This document shows, one piece after another, positions 24,927 to 32,962 of a DNA stretch of 64,000 nucleotides. The translations under genes and the position numbers were made by a program. The stretch spans positions 1 to 64,000 of the forward strand of contig NZ_JAQZAM010000018.1 in the NCBI RefSeq assembly GCF_028737215.1. Direction: 5' to 3'. Within the stretch, counting starts at the first letter, position 1; every line of letters starts with the position of its first letter. Below the pieces are notes generated by a model. The model did not search any database. It worked only from the letters and a program-made list of their open reading frames with translations, and had not been told where the DNA came from. Source of the DNA: Actinomycetospora chibensis. Lineage in GTDB: Bacteria; Actinomycetota; Actinomycetes; Mycobacteriales; Pseudonocardiaceae.

Positions 24927-25898
24927 TCAGCGCCGAGGAGTGCCTCCCGGCGAGGTGCCGGGCGACACGGGCTCGGTCACGCCGGCGCCGTAGGGGTCGC
25001 CGGGACGGGTCGCCGGACCCGTCGGACCGGGCTGGGCGTACGGGTCGCCACCGGGGACGGCCGTCCCCTGCGGCGGCGTCGGGGCGGCCGGGGGAGCGCC
25101 GGCGTCGTGTGCACCGTCGTGCCCGTTGCCGCGCAGCCCGCTCGGGGCGTGGGCGCGGGCGTCCGCCTCGGCCCGCTCGCGACCGATCTGCATGTCGCGC
25201 CGGACCTGGTCGGACTGCTGCTGGGCCTTGCGGTACCCGGAGTTGATGAGGTCGGCGGCGGCGTCACGCCCGCCGAGACCGAAGGCGAGTGCCGAGCCCA
25301 GCGCGACCGCGCCGATCAGGGCGATGTAGGTGGCTGTGACGATCGTCTGCGCGATACCCAGCTGGTTGAGGATCATGAAGACGGCGATGGCCATGACCAG
25401 CGTCGGGGCGGCGCTGCGCGCCACCCGGCCGGTGGGGGTGTCGCCCATGGTGCGGTGCACGAGTCCGCCGACGGCGGCGGCGATCGCCGCGGCCACCAGG
25501 AAGATCAGCACGGCGGCGAGGACGTTCGGCAGGTACGAGAGCACCAGGTTCACGAACCCGGTGACCGCGGGGATGTTCAACGTGCCGACCGCGGAGACGA
25601 TGACGAAGACGAGCAGCACCCACTGCACGACCAGGCCGACGAGCTTGGACGGGCTGCCGTCGGGGGAGAAGCGTCCGACGTACTCGCCGCCGCGACCGTG
25701 GGTCAGTCGCTCGTCGAGACGGACGCGCTGCAGCAGCTTCGTGATCCCGGCCCGGAGGAGCCGCGCGATGATGTAACCGATGAGCAGGACGAGCAGCGCA
25801 CCGATGATGTTCGGTACGTAGTTCAGCAGGGTGGTGAAGGCATTCTGCAGGCTCTGCAGAATGTTGAATCCACCGCCTCCGGACGATTCGGGTGGCAT
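24927..25898 (-). CDS. mechanosensitive-channel-like membrane protein (TM-helix repeat/CmpX type), 323 aa
   Basis: Membrane protein with about five helices: LLNYVPNIIGALLVLLIGYI, LVGLVVQWVLLVFVIVSAV, LSYLPNVLAAVLIFLVAAAI, LVMAIAVFMILNQLGI and TYIALIGAVALGSALAFGLG. The repeated (N/L)YxPNxxxAxLxxLxxxxI pattern is that of the conserved TM-helix domain of small MscS-related proteins. The last 110 residues are a Gly/Pro/Arg-rich cytoplasmic tail. It lacks the beta domain of E. coli MscS. Probable role in osmotic adaptation. ATG start with a GGGGAA stretch upstream. Confidence 0.85.
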   Translation of the reverse strand: MPPESSGGGGFNILQSLQNAFTTLLNYVPNIIGALLVLLIGYIIARLLRAGITKLLQRVRLDERLTHGRGGEYVGRFSPDGSPSKLVGLVVQWVLLVFVIVSAVGTLNIPAVTGFVNLVLSYLPNVLAAVLIFLVAAAIAAAVGGLVHRTMGDTPTGRVARSAAPTLVMAIAVFMILNQLGIAQTIVTATYIALIGAVALGSALAFGLGGRDAAADLINSGYRKAQQQSDQVRRDMQIGRERAEADARAHAPSGLRGNGHDGAHDAGAPPAAPTPPQGTAVPGGDPYAQPGPTGPATRPGDPYGAGVTEPVSPGTSPGGTPRR

Positions 25899-26084
25899 AC
25901 GGTTTCCCCGTTCTCCTCAATCGATCGTGGAATCTCCGTGGTCCCCGATCGGCGTCGGCGGTAACCGCTCCGTCCCCCGTTCGTCGTGTCCGGCCCGGCA
26001 GTACGAATGCGTCACACCACTCGATGGTGGGAGCGGGCACGCATCGGGTATCAGCGGCGGCATCCGATCCCGAGGAGGGCCATC

Positions 26085-27131
26085 GTGGGTGCTGTCGTCC
26101 GACTGCTCTCCGCCGTGCTCGTCGTCCGCCAGGTCGTGCGGAGCCCCGACGAGGACGCCCCGTCGCGCCGCCGACCGGACCCCGCGACCGAGGCTCCCGC
26201 CGTACCCGGGGCCCACGCCCGGTCGCCACAGGAGGTGCCGCCGCACGGGTGGTGGCAGATCGTGCGCCGCGCCTTCGCCGAGAGCAGCGCCGACAACGTG
26301 AGCATGCTCGCGGGCGGCGTCGCCTTCTTCGGCTTCCTCGCGATCATCCCGGCGCTCATCGCCCTCGTCTCGCTCTACGGGCTCGTCGCCGACCCTGCGC
26401 AGGTCGCGTCGACCATCGAGGGCCTCACCGCGGCGCTGCCGGCGAGCGCCCGGGACCTGGTCGTCGGCCAGATCGCGTCGGTCGTGAATGCCAGCACCGG
26501 GAGCCTGACCACCGGACTCGTCATCGCGGTGCTCGCCGCCCTGTTCAGCGCGTCGAGCGGCACGCAGAACCTCATGGCGGCGATCAACATCGCCTACGAC
26601 GAGAGCGAAGGGCGCGGCGCCGTGAAGCTGCGGGCCCTCGCGCTGGCGCTGACGGTCGGGGCGGTCCTGTTCGTCGTCGTGGCCATCGCGCTCGTGGCCG
26701 TCGCCCCGGTCCTGCTCGACGGGCTCGGGACGGCCGGCCGGATCCTCGCGCAGGTCGTGCGCTGGGTCCTGCTCGTCGGGCTCGTCGTGCTCGGGCTGGC
26801 CGTGGTGTACCGCGTGGCCCCCGACCGCGACGCTCCCCGCTTCCGCTGGGTGACCCCGGGTTCCGTCGTCGCGACCCTGCTGTGGATCGTCGGCAGCGTG
26901 GCCTTCAGCCTCTACGTCGACAACTTCGGCAGCTACAACAAGACCTACGGCGCCCTCGCCGGCGTCGTCGTGTTCCTGCTGTGGCTCTACCTGACCAGCT
27001 ACATCGTGTTGCTCGGCGCCGAGGTGAACTCGGAGGCCGAGTACCAGACGGAGCAGGACACCACCCGTGGGCGCCCGCAGCCGATGGGCTCCCGAGGTGC
27101 GGCCAAGGCGGACGACGCCGTCGACGCCTGA
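26085..27131 (+). CDS. YihY/virulence factor BrkB-family membrane protein, 348 aa
   Basis: UPF0761/YihY family of unknown function. GTG 26085 has GAGGAGG 5-7 bases upstream, better than the longer open frame. Features: family core VSMLAGGVAFFGFLAIIPAL (about 68), LFSASSGTQNLMAAINIAYD (about 150), six membrane helices, and WVTPGSVVATLLWIVGSVAF with YNKTYGALAGVVVFLLWLY near the end, which are hallmark YihY segments. Short charged cytoplasmic tail. Divergent from the MscS-like gene (187 bp apart) and ends at a hairpin. Confidence 0.92.
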   Translation: MGAVVRLLSAVLVVRQVVRSPDEDAPSRRRPDPATEAPAVPGAHARSPQEVPPHGWWQIVRRAFAESSADNVSMLAGGVAFFGFLAIIPALIALVSLYGLVADPAQVASTIEGLTAALPASARDLVVGQIASVVNASTGSLTTGLVIAVLAALFSASSGTQNLMAAINIAYDESEGRGAVKLRALALALTVGAVLFVVVAIALVAVAPVLLDGLGTAGRILAQVVRWVLLVGLVVLGLAVVYRVAPDRDAPRFRWVTPGSVVATLLWIVGSVAFSLYVDNFGSYNKTYGALAGVVVFLLWLYLTSYIVLLGAEVNSEAEYQTEQDTTRGRPQPMGSRGAAKADDAVDA

Positions 27132-27145
27132 GGGGGGTCACCGCG

Positions 27146-27170
27146 GGACGCTTCGGTATCCGAAGCGTCC
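27146..27170. terminator. perfect 11-bp hairpin, bidirectional terminator
   Basis: GGACGCTTCGG (27146-27156), loop TAT, CCGAAGCGTCC (27160-27170), between convergent genes. GGTCACC flanks it as a direct repeat on both sides. Confidence 0.85.
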
Positions 27171-27176
27171 GCCCGG

Positions 27177-27752
27177 TCACCCTCGGCCCCACCCCGCCCG
27201 GAGTTGGGCGTCGATGCCCTCCGCGCCGTCGGTGCGGTTGTCGACCGCGAGGTGGGGCACGGGCGGCGGGACGTCCGGCTGCATCCTCGCGGCGAAGGCG
27301 TCGAAGGACGCGAGCTTGCCCGCGTCGTGGGCCCGGCCCCGCGACGCGATCCGCCGGCGCAGGGTGGCGGCGTCCGACGCGACCCAGACCAGGTGCACGG
27401 GCTCGCCGCCGAGCTCGTCCACCCACGCCCGCCAGCGCCCGACGTCCCGGATCTGGCCCGTGAACGGTGCGCTGAGCACGACCGGGCAGCCGCGGGTGCG
27501 GACCTCCCGGGCGACGGCGGTCATCCCGCCGTACTCGTGCACCTTGACGTGCTCGTCGTACCAGGATCCCTCGCGCTCGCCGGATGGACGACCGGCCGCT
27601 GCCAGGGTCGCCGACACGAAGCCGCCGTACATCGTGTCCTTGTCCAGCAGCGCCGGCACGGGCCGCAGCATGGCCAGCAGCCGGTCGGCCACCGTCGACT
27701 TCCCCGACCCGGGCGGTCCCGCGACCACCCAGACGTCCGCCGGCTCAGGCAC
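27177..27752 (-). CDS. AAA/zeta-toxin-like P-loop kinase, 191 aa
   Basis: ATP-binding protein with Walker [15 protein letters not shown] (about 13-26), followed by [12 protein letters not shown] (a zeta/chloramphenicol-phosphotransferase-like substrate motif), and a lid with [16 protein letters not shown]. The fold is that of small-molecule kinases such as shikimate/gluconate kinase and zeta toxins. No antitoxin gene is nearby. Last gene of the 35.5-27.2 kb operon: its GTG lies inside the monooxygenase 3' end (8-bp overlap). Substrate unknown; a phosphotransferase acting on a product of the operon is a guess. Confidence 0.8.
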   Translation of the reverse strand: MPEPADVWVVAGPPGSGKSTVADRLLAMLRPVPALLDKDTMYGGFVSATLAAAGRPSGEREGSWYDEHVKVHEYGGMTAVAREVRTRGCPVVLSAPFTGQIRDVGRWRAWVDELGGEPVHLVWVASDAATLRRRIASRGRAHDAGKLASFDAFAARMQPDVPPPVPHLAVDNRTDGAEGIDAQLRAGWGRG

Positions 27753-29232
27753 GCCGGAAGGAGGGGTAGCCGGCGTCCGCCTCGCGCAGGCAACGCTCCC
27801 GGTAGAGGCCGACGCCGCCTGCGTAGTCGGACGACGCCGCGACGGGCATCCTGCCCGCCACCTCGTGGTGGTGGGCGATCCAGGCGTCCTCGCCCGCCGC
27901 CGTGGCCTCCAGGGTGTCGAGGCCCGCAGCGCGCAGGTCGGCGATCGCCTGCGCGATCCACTCGACCTGCACCTGCCGGCAGGTCGTCATGAGGCACCGG
28001 TCCGACGGCGGCGTGAGCGGGGCCGCGGTGGTGAACAGGTTCGGGTAGCCGCGCTTCGCGAGCCCCAGCGTGCTGCGCGGCTGTGCTCCCCGGTCCTGGC
28101 TGCCCCACTCCTCGGCCAGCACCCGCCCGCCGCGCCCGCGCACGTCGACCCGCGTCAGGGCGTCCGGTCCACCGTCGAACGTCGAGGTCACGACGATCAC
28201 GTCCAGCGCGTGCACCGTGCCGTCGGACAGCTCGATCCCCTCGGGCACGAGGCGGTCGATCGGCGTGTGCCCGAGGTCGACGAGGTCGACGTCGTCGCGG
28301 CCGAACACCTCGAGGTAGCCGGCGTCCAGGCGCACGGGCCGCACGCCGAACCCGCCCCGCGGCACGAGCACGTCGGCGAGGCCGGGATCGGGCAGCCGGG
28401 CCCGCATCGCCGCGCGCACGGCCTCTCCCGCGTCCCCGGGCGCGCCGAGGGCACCCGTCCACGCCGATCTCGTCCCGTCACCCGGCGCCGGCGGGCGCTC
28501 CTCGTCGCCGGTCAGGGTGTGGACGACCGTGTCGCGGAGCTCGGCGAACCGGCTCCGGTAGGCGTCCCGCTCCCGCCAGCCGAACACCGGGTTCGCGCGG
28601 GGCAGGAGGTCGACGGGACCGGTCGCGAAGACCGTCAGCCGGGACACCCGGTCGACGATCGTCGGCACGAGCTGGACCGCCGCCGCGCCGCTCCCGAGGA
28701 CGCCGACCCGTCGCCCGGCGAGGTCGTACCGGCCCTCCGGCCACCGCGCGGTGTCGAGGACCTGCCCCGCGAAGTCGCCACCGATCAGGTCGATCGTCCG
28801 CTCCGGCAGCACCCCCGTGCAGGCGACGACGAACCGGGCGTCGAGGATCTCGCCACTGTCGGTGCGCACGGTCCAGCGGCCGCGCTCCTTGTCGAGGTGC
28901 AGGTCGACGACCCGGGTGCGCAGGCGGATGTCGCGGCGCAGGTCGAGCCGGTCGGCGACGAAGCGCAGCCACCGCTGCACCTCGTAGCCGGCGGGGTAGC
29001 GCTCGCTCCAGCCCCAGTCGCGGTAGAGCTGCTCGGAGAACAGGTACTGGTACCCGGGGCCCTCGGAGTCGAGGTGGGAGCCAGGGTAGCCGTGCCACCA
29101 CCACGAGCCCCCGATGTCGTCGGCGGCGTCGTAGGCGCGCACGCGCAGACCCTGCGCGCGCAGCAGGTGCAGCTGGTACAGCCCCGCGACGCCCGCGCCG
29201 ATGACGACGGCGTCGAGCTCCTCGACCGTCAC
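27745..29232 (-). CDS. flavin-containing/Baeyer-Villiger-like monooxygenase, 495 aa
   Basis: NAD(P)H- and FAD-dependent oxygenase. FAD motif [13 protein letters not shown] (11-23), BVMO-type [17 protein letters not shown] (about 41), NADPH motif [14 protein letters not shown] (about 177). The Baeyer-Villiger fingerprint FxGxxxHxxxW(P/D) is present as [12 protein letters not shown] (about 153-164), with Asp where His is expected. ATGA overlap with the upstream PhoD gene. Cytoplasmic, while two upstream gene products are exported or membrane-bound. Substrate unknown. Confidence 0.88.
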   Translation of the reverse strand: MTVEELDAVVIGAGVAGLYQLHLLRAQGLRVRAYDAADDIGGSWWWHGYPGSHLDSEGPGYQYLFSEQLYRDWGWSERYPAGYEVQRWLRFVADRLDLRRDIRLRTRVVDLHLDKERGRWTVRTDSGEILDARFVVACTGVLPERTIDLIGGDFAGQVLDTARWPEGRYDLAGRRVGVLGSGAAAVQLVPTIVDRVSRLTVFATGPVDLLPRANPVFGWRERDAYRSRFAELRDTVVHTLTGDEERPPAPGDGTRSAWTGALGAPGDAGEAVRAAMRARLPDPGLADVLVPRGGFGVRPVRLDAGYLEVFGRDDVDLVDLGHTPIDRLVPEGIELSDGTVHALDVIVVTSTFDGGPDALTRVDVRGRGGRVLAEEWGSQDRGAQPRSTLGLAKRGYPNLFTTAAPLTPPSDRCLMTTCRQVQVEWIAQAIADLRAAGLDTLEATAAGEDAWIAHHHEVAGRMPVAASSDYAGGVGLYRERCLREADAGYPSFRRA

Positions 29233-30770
29233 CGCAGCACCAGCGGGCCCGGCGGCGTCGGCGTGGCGCCGTCCTCGGGCCGGACGAGGTGGACGGAGAC
29301 GTCGACCGTCACCGCTCCGCCCCCGTCCCGCGCGAACTCGAGGATCATGAAGTGGTCACGGCACGGGTCGCCGGAGCCGCGGAGCGGGTCGGAGTACGTG
29401 GCGGTGCCCAGCGGCTCACCGTCCAGCGGGAACGGGCTGGTGTGCGCGGGCCCGTCGCCCTCGGGTCCGGCCCCGAAGTGGTTGCCGGCGGCGGGCAGCA
29501 GCGTCAGGGGCGAGGAGACGAGCTCGTGGAGCACGTGCGAGCGGTCCGTCAGCGTCACCCGGGCGTAGCGGGCGTAGTGGATGTCCCCGGAGAGGATCAG
29601 GACGTCGTGGGCCGCCGAGGCGAGCGCGTCGCACAGCCGCCGGTACTGGTCGCCGTGATCGGGCAGGCCGCGGTCGAGGATCCGCGGGAAGAAGCCCCGG
29701 GCCGGGGCGAGCAGCGGCTGGCCCGTCACGAGCACGCCCGGCACGTCCAGTCCGCGGATCCACGCGAGCAGCTCCCGGAAGTCCTCCTCGGCCATGAACC
29801 TCTCGACCCGGCTCCACGGCCACGTCGGGCGCTGCCGGCGAACGCGGGTGTCGGCCATGAAGAAGGCGAGCTCGCGGCGGTCCGCCCCGATGTCGAACCC
29901 GAGGGTGTGCTGGGTGTCCTGCACCTTGTGCAGGAAGTCGCGGGCGTGGAGCTCCCACCGCTCCCGGGTGCGGCGCCGGAGCAGGGTGATCCAGACGAGC
30001 GGGTTGGCCGGGTAGTTGTTCCAGAACTCGTGGTCGTCGGTGACGAAGAAGTTCCCGCCGTGCGCGAGCAGGTGATTGAGCTTGTCCCACGTCCGCGAGT
30101 AGGTCCGCGAGATGTGCCGCTTCATCCGCGACTGACCCATCGGCAGCAGGAAGTCGCGGTACGGCGCGTCGAGGTAGACCTGGTCGCCGACGAGGAACTT
30201 CACGTCCGGCCGCAGACCCGACCGGCGCACGTCCCGGTAGCGCGCCGCGACGCGCCCGGTCGGCTCGCTCGACGGCGGCCCCGTACGGAGCAGGCTCGAC
30301 AGCGCCACCCACGCCCGCCGCAGCCGGCGGCCGACGTCCAGGGTGGGTCGCGCCCACCGCGGCGGCTGGGCGCGGGTGAGCAGGGAATCGGGCTCGTCGC
30401 GGTCCTCGCAGTAGCAGGATGCGAGGAGCACGCGGAACGGCTGGTCGCGCAACGATGTCGGCAACGTCCGAAAGCTCGCCACGATGCGGTCGCCGTCCTC
30501 GCGCGACCACCCGCTGCGCCGGGGCAGGTACCAGACGGTGTACTCCGTGCCCGGCGCCAGCTCGGCGAGGTCGACGAACCAGATGCGGGTGTCGGTGCTG
30601 CGCGGGGCGACGTTCGTCATGAGGTGGTCGGGATCGTGCTGGTCCGGCGACCAGGCGTGGACGACCTGCTCGCCGTCACGCACCTCGAGCGACCAGCGCC
30701 GTTCCTTGAGCTCGGCCTGGATCCAGAGCCGCGCGCCGGAGACGGTCGGGCGGTGGATCACGACCTGCAT
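29229..30770 (-). CDS. PhoD-like alkaline phosphatase/metallophosphoesterase, 513 aa
   Basis: Calcineurin-like metal phosphoesterase of the PhoD family. Motifs: ASCYCEDRDEPD (about 114), VGDQVYLDAPYRD (about 196), TDDHEFWNN (about 247), SGDIHYARYARV (about 398). An N-terminal Fn3/Ig-like domain occupies residues 1-100. Unlike typical PhoD it has no Tat or Sec signal peptide, although it is encoded right after tatB; the start (ATG 30770, AGGA seven bases before) leaves no room for one within the open frame. Likely phosphodiesterase/phosphatase in the cytoplasm, or exported as a partner of another protein. Confidence 0.85.
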   Translation of the reverse strand: MQVVIHRPTVSGARLWIQAELKERRWSLEVRDGEQVVHAWSPDQHDPDHLMTNVAPRSTDTRIWFVDLAELAPGTEYTVWYLPRRSGWSREDGDRIVASFRTLPTSLRDQPFRVLLASCYCEDRDEPDSLLTRAQPPRWARPTLDVGRRLRRAWVALSSLLRTGPPSSEPTGRVAARYRDVRRSGLRPDVKFLVGDQVYLDAPYRDFLLPMGQSRMKRHISRTYSRTWDKLNHLLAHGGNFFVTDDHEFWNNYPANPLVWITLLRRRTRERWELHARDFLHKVQDTQHTLGFDIGADRRELAFFMADTRVRRQRPTWPWSRVERFMAEEDFRELLAWIRGLDVPGVLVTGQPLLAPARGFFPRILDRGLPDHGDQYRRLCDALASAAHDVLILSGDIHYARYARVTLTDRSHVLHELVSSPLTLLPAAGNHFGAGPEGDGPAHTSPFPLDGEPLGTATYSDPLRGSGDPCRDHFMILEFARDGGGAVTVDVSVHLVRPEDGATPTPPGPLVLR

Positions 30771-30838
30771 GCCGGCATCCTGCCGCGCCCCGGCGGGCGC
30801 GGCATCCTGCCGCGCCCGCCGGGGCGCGCGGCGAGGCG

Positions 30839-31231
30839 CTACGGCACCGGGGCCTCGCTCGCCGTCCCGGAGGTCGCCGGGGAGACCGCGGCCACCGGCA
30901 TCCCCGGCCTCTGCGACCGTCGGACGGGTCGGGGGGTGGGCGCGGGGGTCGGCGGCGCGGCGAGCTCGTCCCGCAACGCCTCGCGCCAGGCACGGCGCGG
31001 GTCGGCCGAGCGGATCTCGGCGAGAGGCTCGCGCAGCTCGTCGAGCTGGCGGCGGACCTCGGCGAGATCGGCGGCCTCGCCGACCTGGTCCTTGACCGCC
31101 GTCGCGTACTGCTTGGCCTGGGTGACCATCCCGGCCACCGCGCGGATCGCGGCCGGGAGCCGCTCCGGGCCGATCACGAAGAAGCCGACCAGGGCGAGCA
31201 GCAGCAGCTCACCCATGCTCATCCCGAACAC
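30839..31231 (-). CDS. tatB: Sec-independent protein translocase TatB, 130 aa
   Basis: Single N-terminal helix followed by an amphipathic helix. GTG 31231 gives an N-terminus VFGMSMGELLLLALVGFFV followed by IGPERLP, the TatB signature (GPERLP). AAGGAGG precedes by ten bases. The tail is Pro/Arg-rich. TatB normally binds the twin-arginine signal together with TatC. Follows tatC by 2 bp. Most actinobacteria carry tatB alone elsewhere, so its place here is unusual. Confidence 0.9.
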   Translation of the reverse strand: MFGMSMGELLLLALVGFFVIGPERLPAAIRAVAGMVTQAKQYATAVKDQVGEAADLAEVRRQLDELREPLAEIRSADPRRAWREALRDELAAPPTPAPTPRPVRRSQRPGMPVAAVSPATSGTASEAPVP

Positions 31232-31233
31232 GG

Positions 31234-32124
31234 CTACGTCACCTCCTTCTCGAGGGGCGAGGGCTGGTCGTCGTCGAGGTCCTCCCAGCCCGGGTCGCGC
31301 CGGGCGCGACGACGGTCGTGCAGCCGGCAGACCTGGGTGGCGGCCTCGAGCAGCACGCAGAGCGCGGCGCCCAGCACCGCCATGGAGATCGGGTCGCCCC
31401 CGGGCGTGGCGACGCCGGCGAACAGGAACGCGCCGAAGATCATGCCCCGGCGCCAGCTCGCCAGCTTCCGGTAGGACACGACCCCGACGCGGTTGAGCAT
31501 GATCACCACGAGCGGGGTGAGGAACGCGACGCCGAAGACCACCATCAGCGAGAGGACGAGGGAGTAGTACTCGTCGCCGCGGAGCGCCGTGGTCTGCACG
31601 CTGTTGCCGACCATGAGCAGGAACCCGAGGGCCTCGGCGACGACGAGGTACGCGATCACCGCGCCCCCCGCGAAGAGCACCGAGGCGCTGCTGACGAACA
31701 GCACCGCGCCCCGTCGCTCGTTCCGCCGCAGCCCGGGGGTGACGAACGCCCACAGCTGCCCGAGCCACCCCGGCGAGGACAGGACCACGCCGGCGGTGAT
31801 CGCGACCTTCAGCCGCAGGACGAACTGGTCGAACGGCCCGGTGGCGAGCAGCCGGCACTCGCCGGCCCCCAACCCGGCGCGCGCCGACGACGGCAGGGAG
31901 CAGTAGGGCTCGAGCAGCAGGGAACCCAGGGTGGGCGCCCCGAACACCGCGTTCTCGTACCAGACGAACCCGGCCACCGTGCCGACCGCGACCGCGAGCA
32001 GCGCCCAGGCCAGACGGCGACGCAGCTCGAGCAGGTGGTCGAGCACCGACATCGTGGCGTCGGGATTCCGGCGCCGCCGGCCGGGCCACCACCGGCTCGA
32101 CCGCATCCGCCGCAGGTCCGGCAC
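31234..32124 (-). CDS. tatC: Sec-independent protein translocase TatC, 296 aa
   Basis: Six-helix translocase core. Early conserved stretch LDHLLELRRRLAWALLAV (about 28), SSPGWLGQLWAFVTPGLRRN (about 113), LVVIMLNRVGVVS (about 200), and ATPGGDPISMAVLGAALCV near the end are family hallmarks. The first extramembrane loop has two Cys (PYCSLPSS, GECRLL) 24 residues apart, which could form a disulfide. Begins with GTG 3 bp after the tatA stop. Charged C-terminal tail. Confidence 0.95.
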   Translation of the reverse strand: MPDLRRMRSSRWWPGRRRRNPDATMSVLDHLLELRRRLAWALLAVAVGTVAGFVWYENAVFGAPTLGSLLLEPYCSLPSSARAGLGAGECRLLATGPFDQFVLRLKVAITAGVVLSSPGWLGQLWAFVTPGLRRNERRGAVLFVSSASVLFAGGAVIAYLVVAEALGFLLMVGNSVQTTALRGDEYYSLVLSLMVVFGVAFLTPLVVIMLNRVGVVSYRKLASWRRGMIFGAFLFAGVATPGGDPISMAVLGAALCVLLEAATQVCRLHDRRRARRDPGWEDLDDDQPSPLEKEVT

Positions 32125-32127
32125 GGC

Positions 32128-32412
32128 CTAGACCGTCGAGGCGTCGGTGGACCTCGCCGGGGCGGCGTCGGCCGACGGCGTCGTGCCGGCACGCCGCGCG
32201 GACCCGGTCTCGACCGCGGCGGGCGCCCCCGCGGAGGCCTCCGCCGGCGACGAGGACTCGCCGTCGTCGGTCAGAGCCTTGGTCTCGGCCTTGAAGATGC
32301 GCAGCGACCGGCCGATGCCGCGGGCGGCGTCGGGCATGCGCTTGGCGCCGAAGAGCAGCAGGACGACGACGAGGATGACCAGCCAGTGGGTGGGGCTGAG
32401 GGCTCCGGTCAT
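32128..32412 (-). CDS. tatA: Sec-independent protein translocase TatA, 94 aa
   Basis: Short TatA-type protein: LSPTHWLVILVVVLLLFG then AKRMPDAARGIGRSLRIFKA. The FGAKRMP motif is typical of TatA, unlike the GPERLP of the downstream TatB. The tail is Ala/Ser/Glu-rich. ATG 32412 with AAGGA six bases upstream. It follows the molybdenum hydroxylase small-subunit gene, so this is a three-gene tatACB set in the same transcript as its likely cargo. Confidence 0.95.
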   Translation of the reverse strand: MTGALSPTHWLVILVVVLLLFGAKRMPDAARGIGRSLRIFKAETKALTDDGESSSPAEASAGAPAAVETGSARRAGTTPSADAAPARSTDASTV

Positions 32413-32475
32413 GACGGTTCCTTCCGGGGGACGAACGGGGGAGCGGGCAGAGACGGGACGGACGGGGAGCAGTGG

Positions 32476-32952
32476 TCACATGTTCTCGGCGCCCTGCTTG
32501 ATGGCCTCCCGGATGCGGGAGTACGTGCCGCAGGCGCACATGTTGCGGATCTCGTCGATGTCGTCGTCGGTGATCGATCCGCCGTCGGCCTTGACCTTCT
32601 TGACCAGGTCGACGGCCGCCATGATCTGGCCGGGTTGGCAGTAGCCGCACTGCGGGACGTCGCGGTCGATCCACGCCTCCTGCATCGGGTGCAGGTCGGC
32701 GCCGACGGTGTCCGGGAGGCCCTCGATCGTGGTGACCTCGTCGGTGGGCTGGATCGCGCTGACCGGCACCGAGCAGGGGTTGAACGCCCGGCCGTTGATG
32801 TGGCTGGTGCAGGCCTTGCAGACGTTGATGCCGCAGCCGTACTTGGGCCCGGTGATGCCGAGGACGTCGCGCAGCACCCAGAGCAGGCGCACGTCGTCCT
32901 CAATGTCGACGGTCACGGGGCGGCCGTTGACCTTGAAGGTGCGGGGAGGCAT
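32476..32952 (-). CDS. 2Fe-2S small subunit of a molybdenum hydroxylase (isoquinoline 1-oxidoreductase alpha-like), 158 aa
   Basis: Electron-transfer subunit. First plant-type cluster: YGCGINVCKACTSHINGRA then FNPC, giving C-x4-C-x2-C-x11-C. Second cluster: QCGYCQPGQIM and CACGTYSRI. Total length fits IorA/CoxS. No signal peptide, so it must cross the membrane bound to the large subunit if that is exported. Located 10 bp after the large-subunit gene; order large-then-small is reversed from the usual. Confidence 0.93.
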   Translation of the reverse strand: MPPRTFKVNGRPVTVDIEDDVRLLWVLRDVLGITGPKYGCGINVCKACTSHINGRAFNPCSVPVSAIQPTDEVTTIEGLPDTVGADLHPMQEAWIDRDVPQCGYCQPGQIMAAVDLVKKVKADGGSITDDDIDEIRNMCACGTYSRIREAIKQGAENM

Positions 32953-32962
32953 GCGGGGCTCC

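Noticed and set aside
27177-27752. Toxin-antitoxin zeta toxin
   Set aside because: No epsilon-like antitoxin is next to it and it is the last gene of a metabolic operon; a small-molecule kinase is more likely.
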